The notes beneath the pieces are model-generated. The model had not been told where the DNA came from and did not search any database. It saw only the letters and a program-made list of their open reading frames with translations. Of a stretch of DNA of 64,000 nucleotides, positions 17,247-26,037 are shown piece by piece. Source of the stretch: Kaistia adipata DSM 17808. Its GTDB lineage: Bacteria; Pseudomonadota; Alphaproteobacteria; Rhizobiales; Kaistiaceae. Both the position numbers and the translations under genes were made by a program. The stretch lies in NCBI RefSeq assembly GCF_000423225.1, contig NZ_KE383991.1:1529318-1593317 (forward strand). The letters run 5' to 3'. The stretch's first letter is position 1. Every line of letters starts with the position of its first letter.

Positions 17247-18149
17247 ATGGACACGCTCACCCGCATGCGGACCTTCGTCGAAGTCGTCGATGCCGGCGGC
17301 TTCTCGGCCGCGGCCCGCAAGATGGGGCGCTCCAAGGCGCTGATCTCGAAATATGTGCGCGAGCTCGAGGACGAGCTCGGCGCCCGCCTGCTCAACCGCA
17401 CGACACGCACGCTGTCGCTGACCGAGGTCGGCCAAAGCTACGCCCGCGACGCCACCGAGATCCTGCAGCGGATCGAGGACCTGCAATCCTCGATCGGAGA
17501 CGCCCATGCCGCGCCGCGCGGCCGCCTCAAGGTCTCGGCGCCGCGCACCTTCGGTGACGGCGACCTCGGCCGCGCCATCATGGAGTTCGTCGTCAGCGAG
17601 CCGGAGATCTCGCTGGAGCTGCATCTGGAGGACCGCTTCGTCGATCTCGTCGACGAGGGCTTCGACGTCGCCATCCGCATCTCGACGCTGACGGATTCGA
17701 GCCTGATCGCCCGCCGGCTCGCCTCGTTCCGGATCGCCATCGTCGCCAGCCCGGAACTGCTGGCGGAGACGGGCAGGCCAGAGGTCCCGGAAGAGCTCTC
17801 CGGCAAGCCCTGCGTCATCGATTCGAACGTCGCCTACCGCACCAACTGGCCCTTCCTGATCGACGGCGAGCGCGTCTCCGTGCCGGTCAAGGGACGCGTC
17901 GAGGTCGACAGCCCGAACGCGGCGCGCCAGGCGGCGCTCGCCGGCCTCGGCTTCGCCATCGTGCCGCATCTGGTGGTGAAGGACGACCTGGAGGCGGGCC
18001 GGCTGGTCGCCGTGCTCGAAGCCTACGAGCCCGCCAGCGCCGCCATCCACGCCGTCTATCCGCATCGGCGCCATCTCTCCGGCAAGGTCCGCAGCTTCAT
18101 CGACTTCCTGGTGAAGTGGTTCGAGAGCCAGAAGCAGGACGGTTGCTAG
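17247..18149 (+). CDS. LysR family transcriptional regulator
   Basis: 300 residues. The N-terminal winged helix-turn-helix (about 1-60) reads MRTFVEVVDAGGFSAAARKM followed by SKALISKYVRELEDELGARLLNRTTR. A periplasmic-binding-like effector domain fills about 90-295. The sequence style (LLNRTTRTLSLTEVG) puts it near the CrgA/DsdC-like group of LysR proteins. It follows the amidase gene by 8 bases in the same direction, unlike the usual divergent LysR arrangement, so the two may be co-transcribed. Effector and targets are unknown. Confidence 0.92.
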   Translation: MDTLTRMRTFVEVVDAGGFSAAARKMGRSKALISKYVRELEDELGARLLNRTTRTLSLTEVGQSYARDATEILQRIEDLQSSIGDAHAAPRGRLKVSAPRTFGDGDLGRAIMEFVVSEPEISLELHLEDRFVDLVDEGFDVAIRISTLTDSSLIARRLASFRIAIVASPELLAETGRPEVPEELSGKPCVIDSNVAYRTNWPFLIDGERVSVPVKGRVEVDSPNAARQAALAGLGFAIVPHLVVKDDLEAGRLVAVLEAYEPASAAIHAVYPHRRHLSGKVRSFIDFLVKWFESQKQDGC

Positions 18150-18259
18150 GCGTGCGATCGGACGCGACACCCGTTCCGACCGGTTGCGCCTGACACGATC
18201 TGGCCGCACTCTTCTGGCCCCTTCGACCATCGCCTTCACCCGCAAAAGATCCGCCGACC

Positions 18260-18904
18260 ATGCTCCGCTCGCTGATCGTCTTCGCCTTCGCCGCGCTCGC
18301 CGCGACCTCCGCCGCCGCGCATCCGCACGTCTTCATCGACGCCAAGGAAGAGATCGTCTTCGACAAGGACGGCAAGATGTCGGCGATCCGCCATGTCTGG
18401 CAGTTCGACGCCGCCTTCACCGCCTTCGCGGTGCAGGGTCTCGACACCAATGGCGACGGCGACCTTTCCGACGAGGAGTTGCAGCCGCTCGCCAAGGTGA
18501 ACGTCGAATCCCTGAAGGATTTCCACTACTTCACCCGCCTGAAGGTGAACGGCCAGCGCGCGCCGGTCGACGAGCCCAAGGAATACTGGCTCGATTTCCA
18601 TGGCGGCCGGCTGACGCTGTTCTACACGCTGCCGCTGCGCAAGCCGGTCTCGCCCGGCCCCAGCACGACGCTCGAAGTGTTCGACCCCGAATATTTCGTC
18701 GCCTTCAACTTCATCGCCGAGCAGCCGATCACGCTCGCCGACGCGCCGCCCAACTGCAAGGCGCACTTCCAGCCGCCGAAGGAACTGGACGCGCAGACCG
18801 CGACCATGCTGGCGGCGATTCCCGCCGACCAGCGCGACCTGCCGCCGGAACTCGCCGAGGCCGCGGCCAGCCTCTCCAGCCAGATCACGGTCGATTGTTC
18901 ATGA
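18260..18904 (+). CDS. DUF1007 family periplasmic protein
   Basis: 214 residues with a signal peptide at 1-20 (ends SAAA) and the mature start HPHVFIDAKEEIVFDKDG, typical of DUF1007. An EF-hand-like loop DTNGDGDLSDEE is present near residues 55-66. DUF1007 proteins are regularly fused or linked to NicO-type nickel/cobalt transporters. Here the next gene overlaps in an ATGA junction, so the two products are probably made together. The likely role is metal delivery or partner of the transporter in the periplasm, by context. Confidence 0.87.
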   Translation: MLRSLIVFAFAALAATSAAAHPHVFIDAKEEIVFDKDGKMSAIRHVWQFDAAFTAFAVQGLDTNGDGDLSDEELQPLAKVNVESLKDFHYFTRLKVNGQRAPVDEPKEYWLDFHGGRLTLFYTLPLRKPVSPGPSTTLEVFDPEYFVAFNFIAEQPITLADAPPNCKAHFQPPKELDAQTATMLAAIPADQRDLPPELAEAAASLSSQITVDCS

Positions 18905-19905
18905 AGTCCCGCCTGCTCGGTTGCCTCGCCGGCGCCAGCGCCGCGCTCGTGCCGGCGCTCGCCCTCGCCGCGCCCAGCCCGTTCGGCATCGCGACCCCGG
19001 ACAGTTCCGGGCCGACTTCATGGGCCGGACCGCTCGCGCCGCTCTTCCAGTGGATCGCGCGACAGCAGTCGATGTTCTACCGCGACCTGACGACCGCGCT
19101 CGGCGACCTGACCCAGAGCGGCCACGCCGCGCTGATCCTCGTCGCGCTCTCCTTCGCCTATGGCGTGTTCCACGCCGCCGGCCCCGGCCACGGCAAGGCG
19201 GTGATCGCGACCTATCTGTTGGCGACCGGCGAGAAGCTGAAGCGCGGCATCGCCATCTCGTTCGCCTCCGCCTTCGTGCAGGCCCTGACGGCGATCGTCG
19301 TGGTATCGATCGGCACGCTGATCCTGAACGTCACGGCGATGACGATGACGCGCGCCACCGACGCGCTCGAGATCGCCAGCTACGCGCTGATCACCCTGTG
19401 CGGGCTGTGGCTGCTCTGGACCCGGCTCTCGGGCCGCGGCCACCACCACGAGCACGGCGCGGCGCATGCGCATGATCACCACGATCACGGCCACGACCAT
19501 CATCATCACGACCATGGGCACGGCCTCGTCTGCGACTGCGGCCATTCGCACGCGCCGGATCCGGCCGCGCTCGACAAGCCGCTGACGCTGGCGCGCGCCT
19601 GGACGGCGATCCTCGCCGTCGGCGTCCGCCCCTGCTCCGGCGCGGTGATCGTGCTCGTCTTCGCGATCTCGCAGAAGCTCTACTGGGCCGGCATCCTGTC
19701 GGTGCTGGTGATGGCGCTCGGCACCGGCCTCACCGTCTCGGCGCTCGCGGCTCTTGCGGTCAAGGCCAAGGACCTGGCGCTGCGCTTCTCGGGCGGCGAG
19801 AGCCGGACGCAGCTGCGCGTCGTCAACGCTCTGCAGATCGTCGCCGCCAGCGGCATCCTGGTATTCGGACTGCTGATGCTCGGCGGCGCGATGGCGGCGG
19901 CCTGA
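18901..19905 (+). CDS. Nickel/cobalt transporter, NicO family
   Basis: 334 residues. An N-terminal hydrophobic leader is followed by several membrane helices. The NicO signature HAAGPGHGKAV sits at 91-101. A long His/Asp-rich cytoplasmic loop spans about 181-222, and the second signature GVRPCSGA lies near 241. NicO proteins such as RcnA export nickel and cobalt; some family members import. It overlaps the DUF1007 gene by four bases. The His loop resembles that of the CobW protein at 6602 but the two genes are 12 kb apart. No RcnR-type regulator gene was seen next to it. Confidence 0.9.
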   Translation: MKSRLLGCLAGASAALVPALALAAPSPFGIATPDSSGPTSWAGPLAPLFQWIARQQSMFYRDLTTALGDLTQSGHAALILVALSFAYGVFHAAGPGHGKAVIATYLLATGEKLKRGIAISFASAFVQALTAIVVVSIGTLILNVTAMTMTRATDALEIASYALITLCGLWLLWTRLSGRGHHHEHGAAHAHDHHDHGHDHHHHDHGHGLVCDCGHSHAPDPAALDKPLTLARAWTAILAVGVRPCSGAVIVLVFAISQKLYWAGILSVLVMALGTGLTVSALAALAVKAKDLALRFSGGESRTQLRVVNALQIVAASGILVFGLLMLGGAMAAA

Positions 19906-19907
19906 TC

Positions 19908-20690
19908 CTATTCCGCCGCCACGCGCGGCAGGCCGGCGGCGCGGGCCCGCATCGCGTCGCCGAAGGCGCGGAACAGCCGGGCCGAGGGCGCGTCGGTCGC
20001 CACCCAATATTCCGGATGCCACTGCACGCCGACGGCGAAGCCCGGCGCGTCGCGGACGCTGACCGCCTCGATCGTGCCGTCCGCCGCCACCGCCTCGACG
20101 ACGAGGCCATCGGCGAGCCGGCCGATCGCCTGCCGATGCAGCGAGTTCACCGCAATCGTGTCGCGCTCGAGGATCCGGGCGAAACAGCCATCCGGCACGA
20201 TCTCGACCGGATGGCGGATGGCGAAGCGCTCCTCCTGGAAGTCCGAAACCGGCGAGCGGTGATCGTCGCGGCCGGGCAGGTCCTGGATCTCCGAGGCCAG
20301 CGTGCCGCCGAGCGCCACATTCAGCTCCTGCTGGCCGCGGCAGATGGCGAGCAGCGGCACGCCCCTGGCGATCGCGGCGCGGATCAGCGGCAGCGAGGTC
20401 GAGTCCCGCGCCTGGTCATAGGGCTCGGTGCTGGCGTCCGGCGTGGCGCCATAGAGCGCCGGATGGACGTTGGAACGGCTGCCGGTGACCAGCACGCCGT
20501 CGACCCGCGCGAGCAGCGCATCGATGTCGAGCGCGGCGCCGAGCGACGGCACGATCACCGGGATGGCGCCGGCGCCGGTCAGCGCGGCGCGGATATACGT
20601 CTCCGGCGCGGCGTGCCAGCGATAGCCGTCGGCGTCGCGCACATCGGCGGTCACGGCGACGAGGGGCGAGAAAGATGTGGGTTGGGTCAT
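19908..20690 (-). CDS. Gamma-glutamyl-gamma-aminobutyrate hydrolase family protein (PuuD-like)
   Basis: 260 residues, class I glutamine amidotransferase fold (peptidase C26). The nucleophile Cys is C118 in LLAICRGQQELNVALGG; the His-Glu pair is in VQWHPEYW near residue 235. The pattern GVLVTGSRSNVHPALYG matches PuuD, which releases GABA from gamma-glutamyl-GABA in putrescine breakdown. No other puu genes are linked here, so the true gamma-glutamyl substrate is open. It converges on the NicO gene with only 2 bases between stop codons. Confidence 0.87.
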   Translation of the reverse strand: MTQPTSFSPLVAVTADVRDADGYRWHAAPETYIRAALTGAGAIPVIVPSLGAALDIDALLARVDGVLVTGSRSNVHPALYGATPDASTEPYDQARDSTSLPLIRAAIARGVPLLAICRGQQELNVALGGTLASEIQDLPGRDDHRSPVSDFQEERFAIRHPVEIVPDGCFARILERDTIAVNSLHRQAIGRLADGLVVEAVAADGTIEAVSVRDAPGFAVGVQWHPEYWVATDAPSARLFRAFGDAMRARAAGLPRVAAE

Positions 20691-20931
20691 GGTCCAGATC
20701 GCAGGCTGTTGGCGCGCCGCTTCCGTCGCACCCGAAGATGGCAGAATACCGGCCTCGGCCGCGCCGGTCACGGGGTTTCCGGAGAACGCCGCGCGGCCGC
20801 GCGAGCGGCGACAAGCCGTTCCGGACGCTACGTCACTTTGTCGCCGTGGAACGCGGATACGGCATTGACAGCGCCCGCGCTCCTGACGTTGGTCATGGCG
20901 GGGTTTTCGGTGGACAGGCAGGGTCACATCC

Positions 20932-22059
20932 ATGAGTGCGGATCATCTGGATCGGCGCGGCTTCATCAGGACGGCGGGCCTCGGCTCGGGCGTCGCGCTG
21001 GCCGGGACGACGCTGTCCGTCCCCGCGCGCGCCGAGGCCGGCGCGCGGCCGGTCGTGAAGTGGCGGCTGCAGTCCGACTTCCCGCGCAGCGTCGGCCCGC
21101 TCTACAGCGGCGCCGAGACGCTGGCGCTGATCGTGGCCGGGCTCACCGACGGCCAGTTCCAGATCGAGGTCCAGCCGGCCGAGAGCAAGGCGTTCGAGCC
21201 GGTCCGGACGCTCGACGCGGTGCGATCCGGCCGCCTCGAGGCCTGCCATACCAGCGCCTACTACCACGTCGCCGAGAACCCGGCCTTCGCCTTCGGCAGC
21301 GCCCTGCCCTTCGGCCTGAACGCGCGCATGCAGAACGCCTGGATCATCGAGGGCGGCGGCCGGCACCTGCTCGACAGCTTCCATGCCGGCCTCGGCCTGG
21401 TTGCCTTCGTCGCCGGCAATTCCGGGGCCCAGATGGGCGGTTGGTTCCGCAAGGAGATCCGCAGCGTGACCGAGATCGCCGGCATGAAGATGCGCATCGC
21501 CGGCCTCGGCGCGCCGGTGATGGAGCGCCTGGGCGTCGAGACCCTGAGCCTCTCCGGCCAGGCCGCGTTCGAGGCGCTCGAGATCGGGACGATCGACGCG
21601 GCGGAGTTCGCCGGCCCCGCCGCCGACGAGCCGCTCGGCTTCTACAAGGTCGCACCCTACTACTACTATCCCGGCTGGTGGGACGGCGGCGCCTCGATCC
21701 ACCTGTTCGCCAACCAGGCAACCTTCGAGGCGCTCCCGCCCAGCTACCAGGCCGTGCTGAAGGCCGCCGCCGCGCAGGTCAATGACGTGATGCTGGCGCG
21801 GATGGACATCGCCAACAATGCCGCCATCCGCCGGCTGGTCGCCAACGGAGCGCAGCTGCGGCCGTTCCCGAACGACCTGCTCGAGGCGGCCTACAAGGCC
21901 GCCTTCCAGCTCTATGCCGAGCTCTCGGCCAGCCATCCGGACTTCAAGGCGATCTACGAACCGTGGAAGGCGTTCCGCGACCAGATCTACCAATGGTACC
22001 GGGTCGCGGAATTCTCCTTCGACAGCTTCGGCTTCAACCAGCAGGCCAGGGGCCTCTGA
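20932..22059 (+). CDS. TRAP transporter substrate-binding protein (DctP family), orphan, Tat-exported
   Basis: 375 residues. Twin-arginine signal DRRGFIRTAG at 7-16 with a cleavage region near SVPARA (about residue 34). The body matches DctP binding proteins of the TakP-like branch (VKWRLQSDFPRS, FGLNARMQNAW, AGMKMRIAGLGAPVMERLG, PYYYYPGWWDGG). It would bind an organic acid or 2-oxo acid in the periplasm. No DctQ or DctM membrane genes lie beside it, so it must share a transporter from elsewhere or act alone. Confidence 0.88.
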   Translation: MSADHLDRRGFIRTAGLGSGVALAGTTLSVPARAEAGARPVVKWRLQSDFPRSVGPLYSGAETLALIVAGLTDGQFQIEVQPAESKAFEPVRTLDAVRSGRLEACHTSAYYHVAENPAFAFGSALPFGLNARMQNAWIIEGGGRHLLDSFHAGLGLVAFVAGNSGAQMGGWFRKEIRSVTEIAGMKMRIAGLGAPVMERLGVETLSLSGQAAFEALEIGTIDAAEFAGPAADEPLGFYKVAPYYYYPGWWDGGASIHLFANQATFEALPPSYQAVLKAAAAQVNDVMLARMDIANNAAIRRLVANGAQLRPFPNDLLEAAYKAAFQLYAELSASHPDFKAIYEPWKAFRDQIYQWYRVAEFSFDSFGFNQQARGL

Positions 22060-22075
22060 GCGAGCGTGCGGCCTC

Positions 22076-23587
22076 CTAGTTGAACAGGATGCGGCCCTCG
22101 ACCTTCGGCGCGATCGTCTTCGCCGAGGTGACGTAGTCGATGACGTCGCTCGCCACGAGCCGGGCATCGACCGGGCTGATCAGCCGGGCGGCGTCCTTGA
22201 ACGCCAGGTAGCCGTCGCCGCCGCCGGCGACATAGTCCGTCGTCGCCAGCGTGTATTTGCGCTCGGGATCGAGCGGCGCGCCGTTCACCAGCACGCTGCG
22301 GACGCGCGTGCCCGGCAGCTTGGCGAGATCGACCTCGACCACCATGCCGGAAACCTGCGGGAAGCGCCCGGCGGCGGCCGAGACCAGGCTGAAGCCGCTT
22401 TCCAGCGCCGCCCGGAGCGCCGCGCCGGTGACGACGAGCTTCACCGTCTTGTTGCCGAACGGCATCTCCGCGAACATGTCGGCGCGCGTCAGCGTGGTGC
22501 CGGCGGGATATTCGCGGTCGGCGCGGATGCTGCCGCCATTCACCAGCGCCACTTCGGCGTCGACGGCGGCGCGCATCGTATCGGCGATCAGGTTGCCGAT
22601 CGCCGCCTCCTCGCCGCGCACCGTGGCGCGACGGCTGTCGAGCGGCGTCTCGGTCTTGCCGATCTCGACCTTGAGCTCGGCGTCGAGCTTGTCCTGGTAG
22701 GACTTCACCACGCCGGCGATCTCGGGATCGGGCGTAACGGTGGCGCTGTCGATGATCTCGAAATGCGGCCGCCAGGCGACATTGGTCTTGCCGTCCTTCT
22801 CCTGCTTGTCGACGGTGACGCGAGTGACGACGATGTCCTCGGCCTGCGCGCCGGATTCCGTCAGCACCGTGCGGCCGTCGAAATAGGTGAGCAGGTGCTC
22901 GTCATGGCCGGAGAAGACGAGATCGGCGGCGCGGTCGCGCACCAGCATCATGTCGACGGCGAGCGGCGTGTGCACCACCGCCACGACGAGATCGGCGCCG
23001 GCGGCGCGCAGCGCCTCGCCCTTCGCCCGCGCCGTCTCGATCGACGACCTGAACAGGGTGTCGCCGGGCGAGGCGACGACGCGCGTATCCTCGGTGGTCA
23101 GGCCGTAGAAGCCGATCCGGACGCCGTCGATCTCGACGATCCTGTCGTCGGCCGTGTTCTTCGGCTGGCTGCCGTCCGGCTCGCGGATGTTCGAGGTCAC
23201 GACCGGGAACGTCGCTTCGCCGATGCGGGCGTGGAAGACCTCGGGCCCAAAATCGAACTCGTGGTTGCCCGGCGTCATCACGTCGACCTTCATCCGGTTC
23301 AGGATGTCGACGACGTGCACGCCCTTGTCGATGCCGGAGAGCAGCGACGGCGAGATCGTGTCGCCGGAATGGACGAACACGGTCGGCCCCTTCGCCCGCT
23401 CGGCGGCGACCACCGCCGCGAGCCGCGCGAAGCCGCCGCGCCCGTCCAGTTCCTCCATCAGGTCGATGTCGTTGGTCTGGACGAAGGAGATCGTCACCGG
23501 CTCGGCGAGCGCCGGCCCGACGAGAAGCGCGGTCAGCGCGAGGCCCAAACCGAAGCGGCGCCCAAGGCCGTGACTGCGTCCGATCAT
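22076..23587 (-). CDS. 5'-nucleotidase/metallophosphatase family periplasmic protein
   Basis: 503 residues: signal peptide to about residue 29 (ends GPALA), N-terminal calcineurin-like phosphatase domain (about 30-260) and C-terminal 5'-nucleotidase domain (about 320-480). Metal-site motifs HSGDTISPSLLSG, TPGNHEFDFG and VVHTPLAVD are visible. The first motif reads TNDIDLME instead of the usual TNDxHG, so one classical His ligand is missing. The C-terminal motif NGGSIRAD is intact. It probably hydrolyses nucleotides or nucleotide sugars in the periplasm. The start is at 23587; the frame extends upstream without a better signal peptide. Confidence 0.86.
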   Translation of the reverse strand: MIGRSHGLGRRFGLGLALTALLVGPALAEPVTISFVQTNDIDLMEELDGRGGFARLAAVVAAERAKGPTVFVHSGDTISPSLLSGIDKGVHVVDILNRMKVDVMTPGNHEFDFGPEVFHARIGEATFPVVTSNIREPDGSQPKNTADDRIVEIDGVRIGFYGLTTEDTRVVASPGDTLFRSSIETARAKGEALRAAGADLVVAVVHTPLAVDMMLVRDRAADLVFSGHDEHLLTYFDGRTVLTESGAQAEDIVVTRVTVDKQEKDGKTNVAWRPHFEIIDSATVTPDPEIAGVVKSYQDKLDAELKVEIGKTETPLDSRRATVRGEEAAIGNLIADTMRAAVDAEVALVNGGSIRADREYPAGTTLTRADMFAEMPFGNKTVKLVVTGAALRAALESGFSLVSAAAGRFPQVSGMVVEVDLAKLPGTRVRSVLVNGAPLDPERKYTLATTDYVAGGGDGYLAFKDAARLISPVDARLVASDVIDYVTSAKTIAPKVEGRILFN

Positions 23588-23757
23588 GCGTGCGATCCCC
23601 GTGCTGAATGCGATGCGCCAGCATAGCGCCGAAATGTTGCAGCGAGCCAACGCCGCGTGTCCGCCCCGGACGCATCCGGCGCTGCGACAACGCGCGACGG
23701 ACGAAAATGCACCCGGCCCCTTCGCGTCGCGGCGCCGAACGGCTAAGTTCCGGCACG

Positions 23758-24816
23758 ATGACCAGCCAGCAGACTGCCTCCCCCGCTTCCGTTGCCCCGT
23801 CCAGGCCCGCCGACCACCCGCCGGTGGCGGACGGCCGTGTCGGCGTCCTCCTGATCAATCTCGGCACGCCGGACGCGACCGACTATTGGTCGATGCGGCG
23901 CTATCTGAAGGAATTCCTGTCGGATCCGCGCGTCATCGAGGTGCCGAAGCTGATCTGGTGGCCACTTCTGAACGGCATCATCCTGACGACGCGGCCGTCG
24001 AAATCCGGCAAGAACTACGAGACGATCTGGAACAAGGAGCGCAACGAATCGCCGCTCCGCACCATCACCCGCTCGCAGTCGGACAAGCTCTCCGCCGCCT
24101 TCGCCGGCAATGGCAAGATCATCATCGACTGGGCGATGCGCTACGGCACGCCATCGATCGCCGAGAAGATCGACGGCCTGAAGCGGGCCGGCTGCGACCG
24201 CATCTTGCTGGCGCCGCTCTATCCGCAATATTCGGCGACGACGACGGCGACGGCCAACGACAAGGCCTTCGACAAGCTCCGCACCATGCGCTGGCAGCCG
24301 GCCGTGCGCACGCTGCCGGCCTATCACGACGACCCGGTCTACATCGCCGCGCTCGCCACCTCGGTCGAGCGCTCGATCGCGGCGCTCGATTTCGAACCGG
24401 AGGTCGTGCTCGCTTCCTATCACGGCCTGCCCAAGCGCAATCTCGAATTGGGCGACCCCTATCACTGCCACTGCCTGAAGACGACGCGCCTGCTGCGCGA
24501 ACAGCTCGGCTGGCCCGAGGAGAAGCTGCGCACGACGTTCCAGTCGCGCTTCGGCAAGGCGGAATGGCTGCAGCCCTACACCGACAAGACGGTCGAGGCG
24601 CTGGCGAAGAGCGGCGTCAAGCGCATCGCCGCGGTGATGCCCGGCTTCTCGGCCGATTGCGTCGAGACACTGGAGGAGATCGCCGGCGAGAACGCCGAGA
24701 TCTTCAAGCACAATGGCGGCGAGCATTTCGCCGCGCTGCCCTGCCTGAACGACAGCCCGGAAGGCATGGCGCTGCTCGAGCACCTGGTCCGGCGCGAACT
24801 GCTCGGCTGGGTGTAG
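23758..24816 (+). CDS. hemH: Ferrochelatase
   Basis: 352 residues. Family landmarks: GVLLINLGTPDA at the start of the domain, PLYPQYS, the catalytic His in ASYHGLPKRN (H222) and the conserved acidic site in FSADCVETLEEI (around E303). It inserts Fe(II) into protoporphyrin IX to make protohaem, at the inner membrane face. The ATG at 23758 is preferred over upstream in-frame ATGs because it leaves the normal short N-terminus. It is divergent from the nucleotidase gene with 170 bases between. No Irr-type site was recognised in that gap. Confidence 0.95.
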   Translation: MTSQQTASPASVAPSRPADHPPVADGRVGVLLINLGTPDATDYWSMRRYLKEFLSDPRVIEVPKLIWWPLLNGIILTTRPSKSGKNYETIWNKERNESPLRTITRSQSDKLSAAFAGNGKIIIDWAMRYGTPSIAEKIDGLKRAGCDRILLAPLYPQYSATTTATANDKAFDKLRTMRWQPAVRTLPAYHDDPVYIAALATSVERSIAALDFEPEVVLASYHGLPKRNLELGDPYHCHCLKTTRLLREQLGWPEEKLRTTFQSRFGKAEWLQPYTDKTVEALAKSGVKRIAAVMPGFSADCVETLEEIAGENAEIFKHNGGEHFAALPCLNDSPEGMALLEHLVRRELLGWV

Positions 24817-24833
24817 GCGGGCGCCGCAGGATC

Positions 24834-24860
24834 TTCACCTCTCCCTCTGGGAGAGGTGAA
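24834..24860. repeat. Perfect hairpin (12-base stem) after hemH
   Basis: ttcacctctccc, tct, gggagaggtgaa. It lies between the convergent hemH and arabinose-5-phosphate isomerase genes. No T-run follows on either strand, so it is not a standard terminator. Hairpins with this ctctccc/gggagag core recur between genes in many Rhizobiales. Confidence 0.55.
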
Positions 24861-24878
24861 AAGAACAGCCTCTTCCGT

Positions 24879-25877
24879 TCACGCCACGCCGATGCGCAGC
24901 AGGTCGTGCATGTGCAGCACGCCGACCGGCTTGCCGTTCTCGACGACGAACAGGACGGTGATCTTGGCGCCGTTCAGGCGGTCGATCGCGGCGCCGACCA
25001 GCATGTCCGGCGGGATCGTCTTCGGCGAGCGCGTCATCACCTCGTCGACGGTGCGCGCCAGCAGGTCCGGCCCGATGTGGCGACGCAGGTCGCCATCGGT
25101 GATCATGCCGATCAGCGCGCCGTCGCGGTCGACGACGCCGAGGCAGCCGAGCCCCTTCGCCGTCATCGTGACGATCGCCTCGGTCATCGGCGAGCCGGTC
25201 GGCGCGACCGGCATGGACGCGCCCTTGTGCATGATGTCGCGCACGAAATGCAGGCTGGCACCAAGCTTGCCGCCGGGATGGAACAGGCGGAAATCCTGCG
25301 CCGTGAAGCCGCGCGTCTCCAGAAGCGCGATGGCGAGCGCGTCGCCGAGCGCCAGCTGCATCACCGCCGAAGTGGTCGGCGCCAGGCCGTGCGGGCAGGC
25401 CTCCTCGGCCCTGGGCAGCGCCAGCACATGCGTGGCCTGGCGGCCGAGCGCGCTTTCGGCGTTCGAGGTGACGGCGATGAGGGGCGTGCGAAAACGGCTG
25501 GCATATTCGACGACGGCGCGGAGCTCGGCCGTCTCGCCCGACCAGGACAGCGCCAGGATGAGATCGTCGCGGCCGACCATGCCGAGATCGCCATGGCTCG
25601 CCTCGGCGGCGTGGACGAAGAAGGCCGGCGTGCCGGTGGAGGCGAGCGTCGCGGCGATCTTGACGCCGACATGGCCGCTCTTGCCGACGCCGGTGACGAC
25701 GACGCGGCCGGCATGCTCGCGGATCAGGCGCACGACATCGGCGAAGGGCGCGGCGAGCGGCCCGGCCAGCGCGGCGGCGAGCGCATCGAGGCCGGCGCGC
25801 TCGCTCGACAGCGTCCTCAATGCCGATTCGACCGAATGGCCCACGCTGTCCCGGCCCGGCTCGTCTGCAACCCGCAT
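24879..25877 (-). CDS. kdsD: D-arabinose 5-phosphate isomerase, KpsF/GutQ family
   Basis: 332 residues: SIS domain at about 40-175 (VVVTGVGKSGHVGVKIAATLASTGTPAFFVHAAEA, split family motif with SHGDLGM), then two CBS domains at about 205-325 (VRDIMHKG, VVDRDGALIGMITDGDLRRHI). This is the complete KdsD/KpsF architecture. It interconverts ribulose 5-phosphate and arabinose 5-phosphate for Kdo in lipopolysaccharide. No kdsA/B/C genes are adjacent, so the choice among KdsD, KpsF and GutQ rests on the lack of capsule genes nearby. Confidence 0.9.
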   Translation of the reverse strand: MRVADEPGRDSVGHSVESALRTLSSERAGLDALAAALAGPLAAPFADVVRLIREHAGRVVVTGVGKSGHVGVKIAATLASTGTPAFFVHAAEASHGDLGMVGRDDLILALSWSGETAELRAVVEYASRFRTPLIAVTSNAESALGRQATHVLALPRAEEACPHGLAPTTSAVMQLALGDALAIALLETRGFTAQDFRLFHPGGKLGASLHFVRDIMHKGASMPVAPTGSPMTEAIVTMTAKGLGCLGVVDRDGALIGMITDGDLRRHIGPDLLARTVDEVMTRSPKTIPPDMLVGAAIDRLNGAKITVLFVVENGKPVGVLHMHDLLRIGVA

Positions 25878-26037
25878 CGTTCACTCCAAACTGTTTGAGC
25901 GCGGGCTTTTACCATGCGCGCGCCCGCGGCGCCGCCCGAAAATGCCGCCTGCGATCCGTGGCCGCGACAACCTTCCCTTAACCAACCGCATTTACAGTTC
26001 GGAAACCATACGGGTCGGCCCTGCCGGCTCCAGTTCC

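Noticed and set aside
24834..24860. Perfect hairpin after hemH as a terminator
   Set aside because: No T-run follows on either strand. It fits an intergenic repeat better, so it is listed as a repeat.
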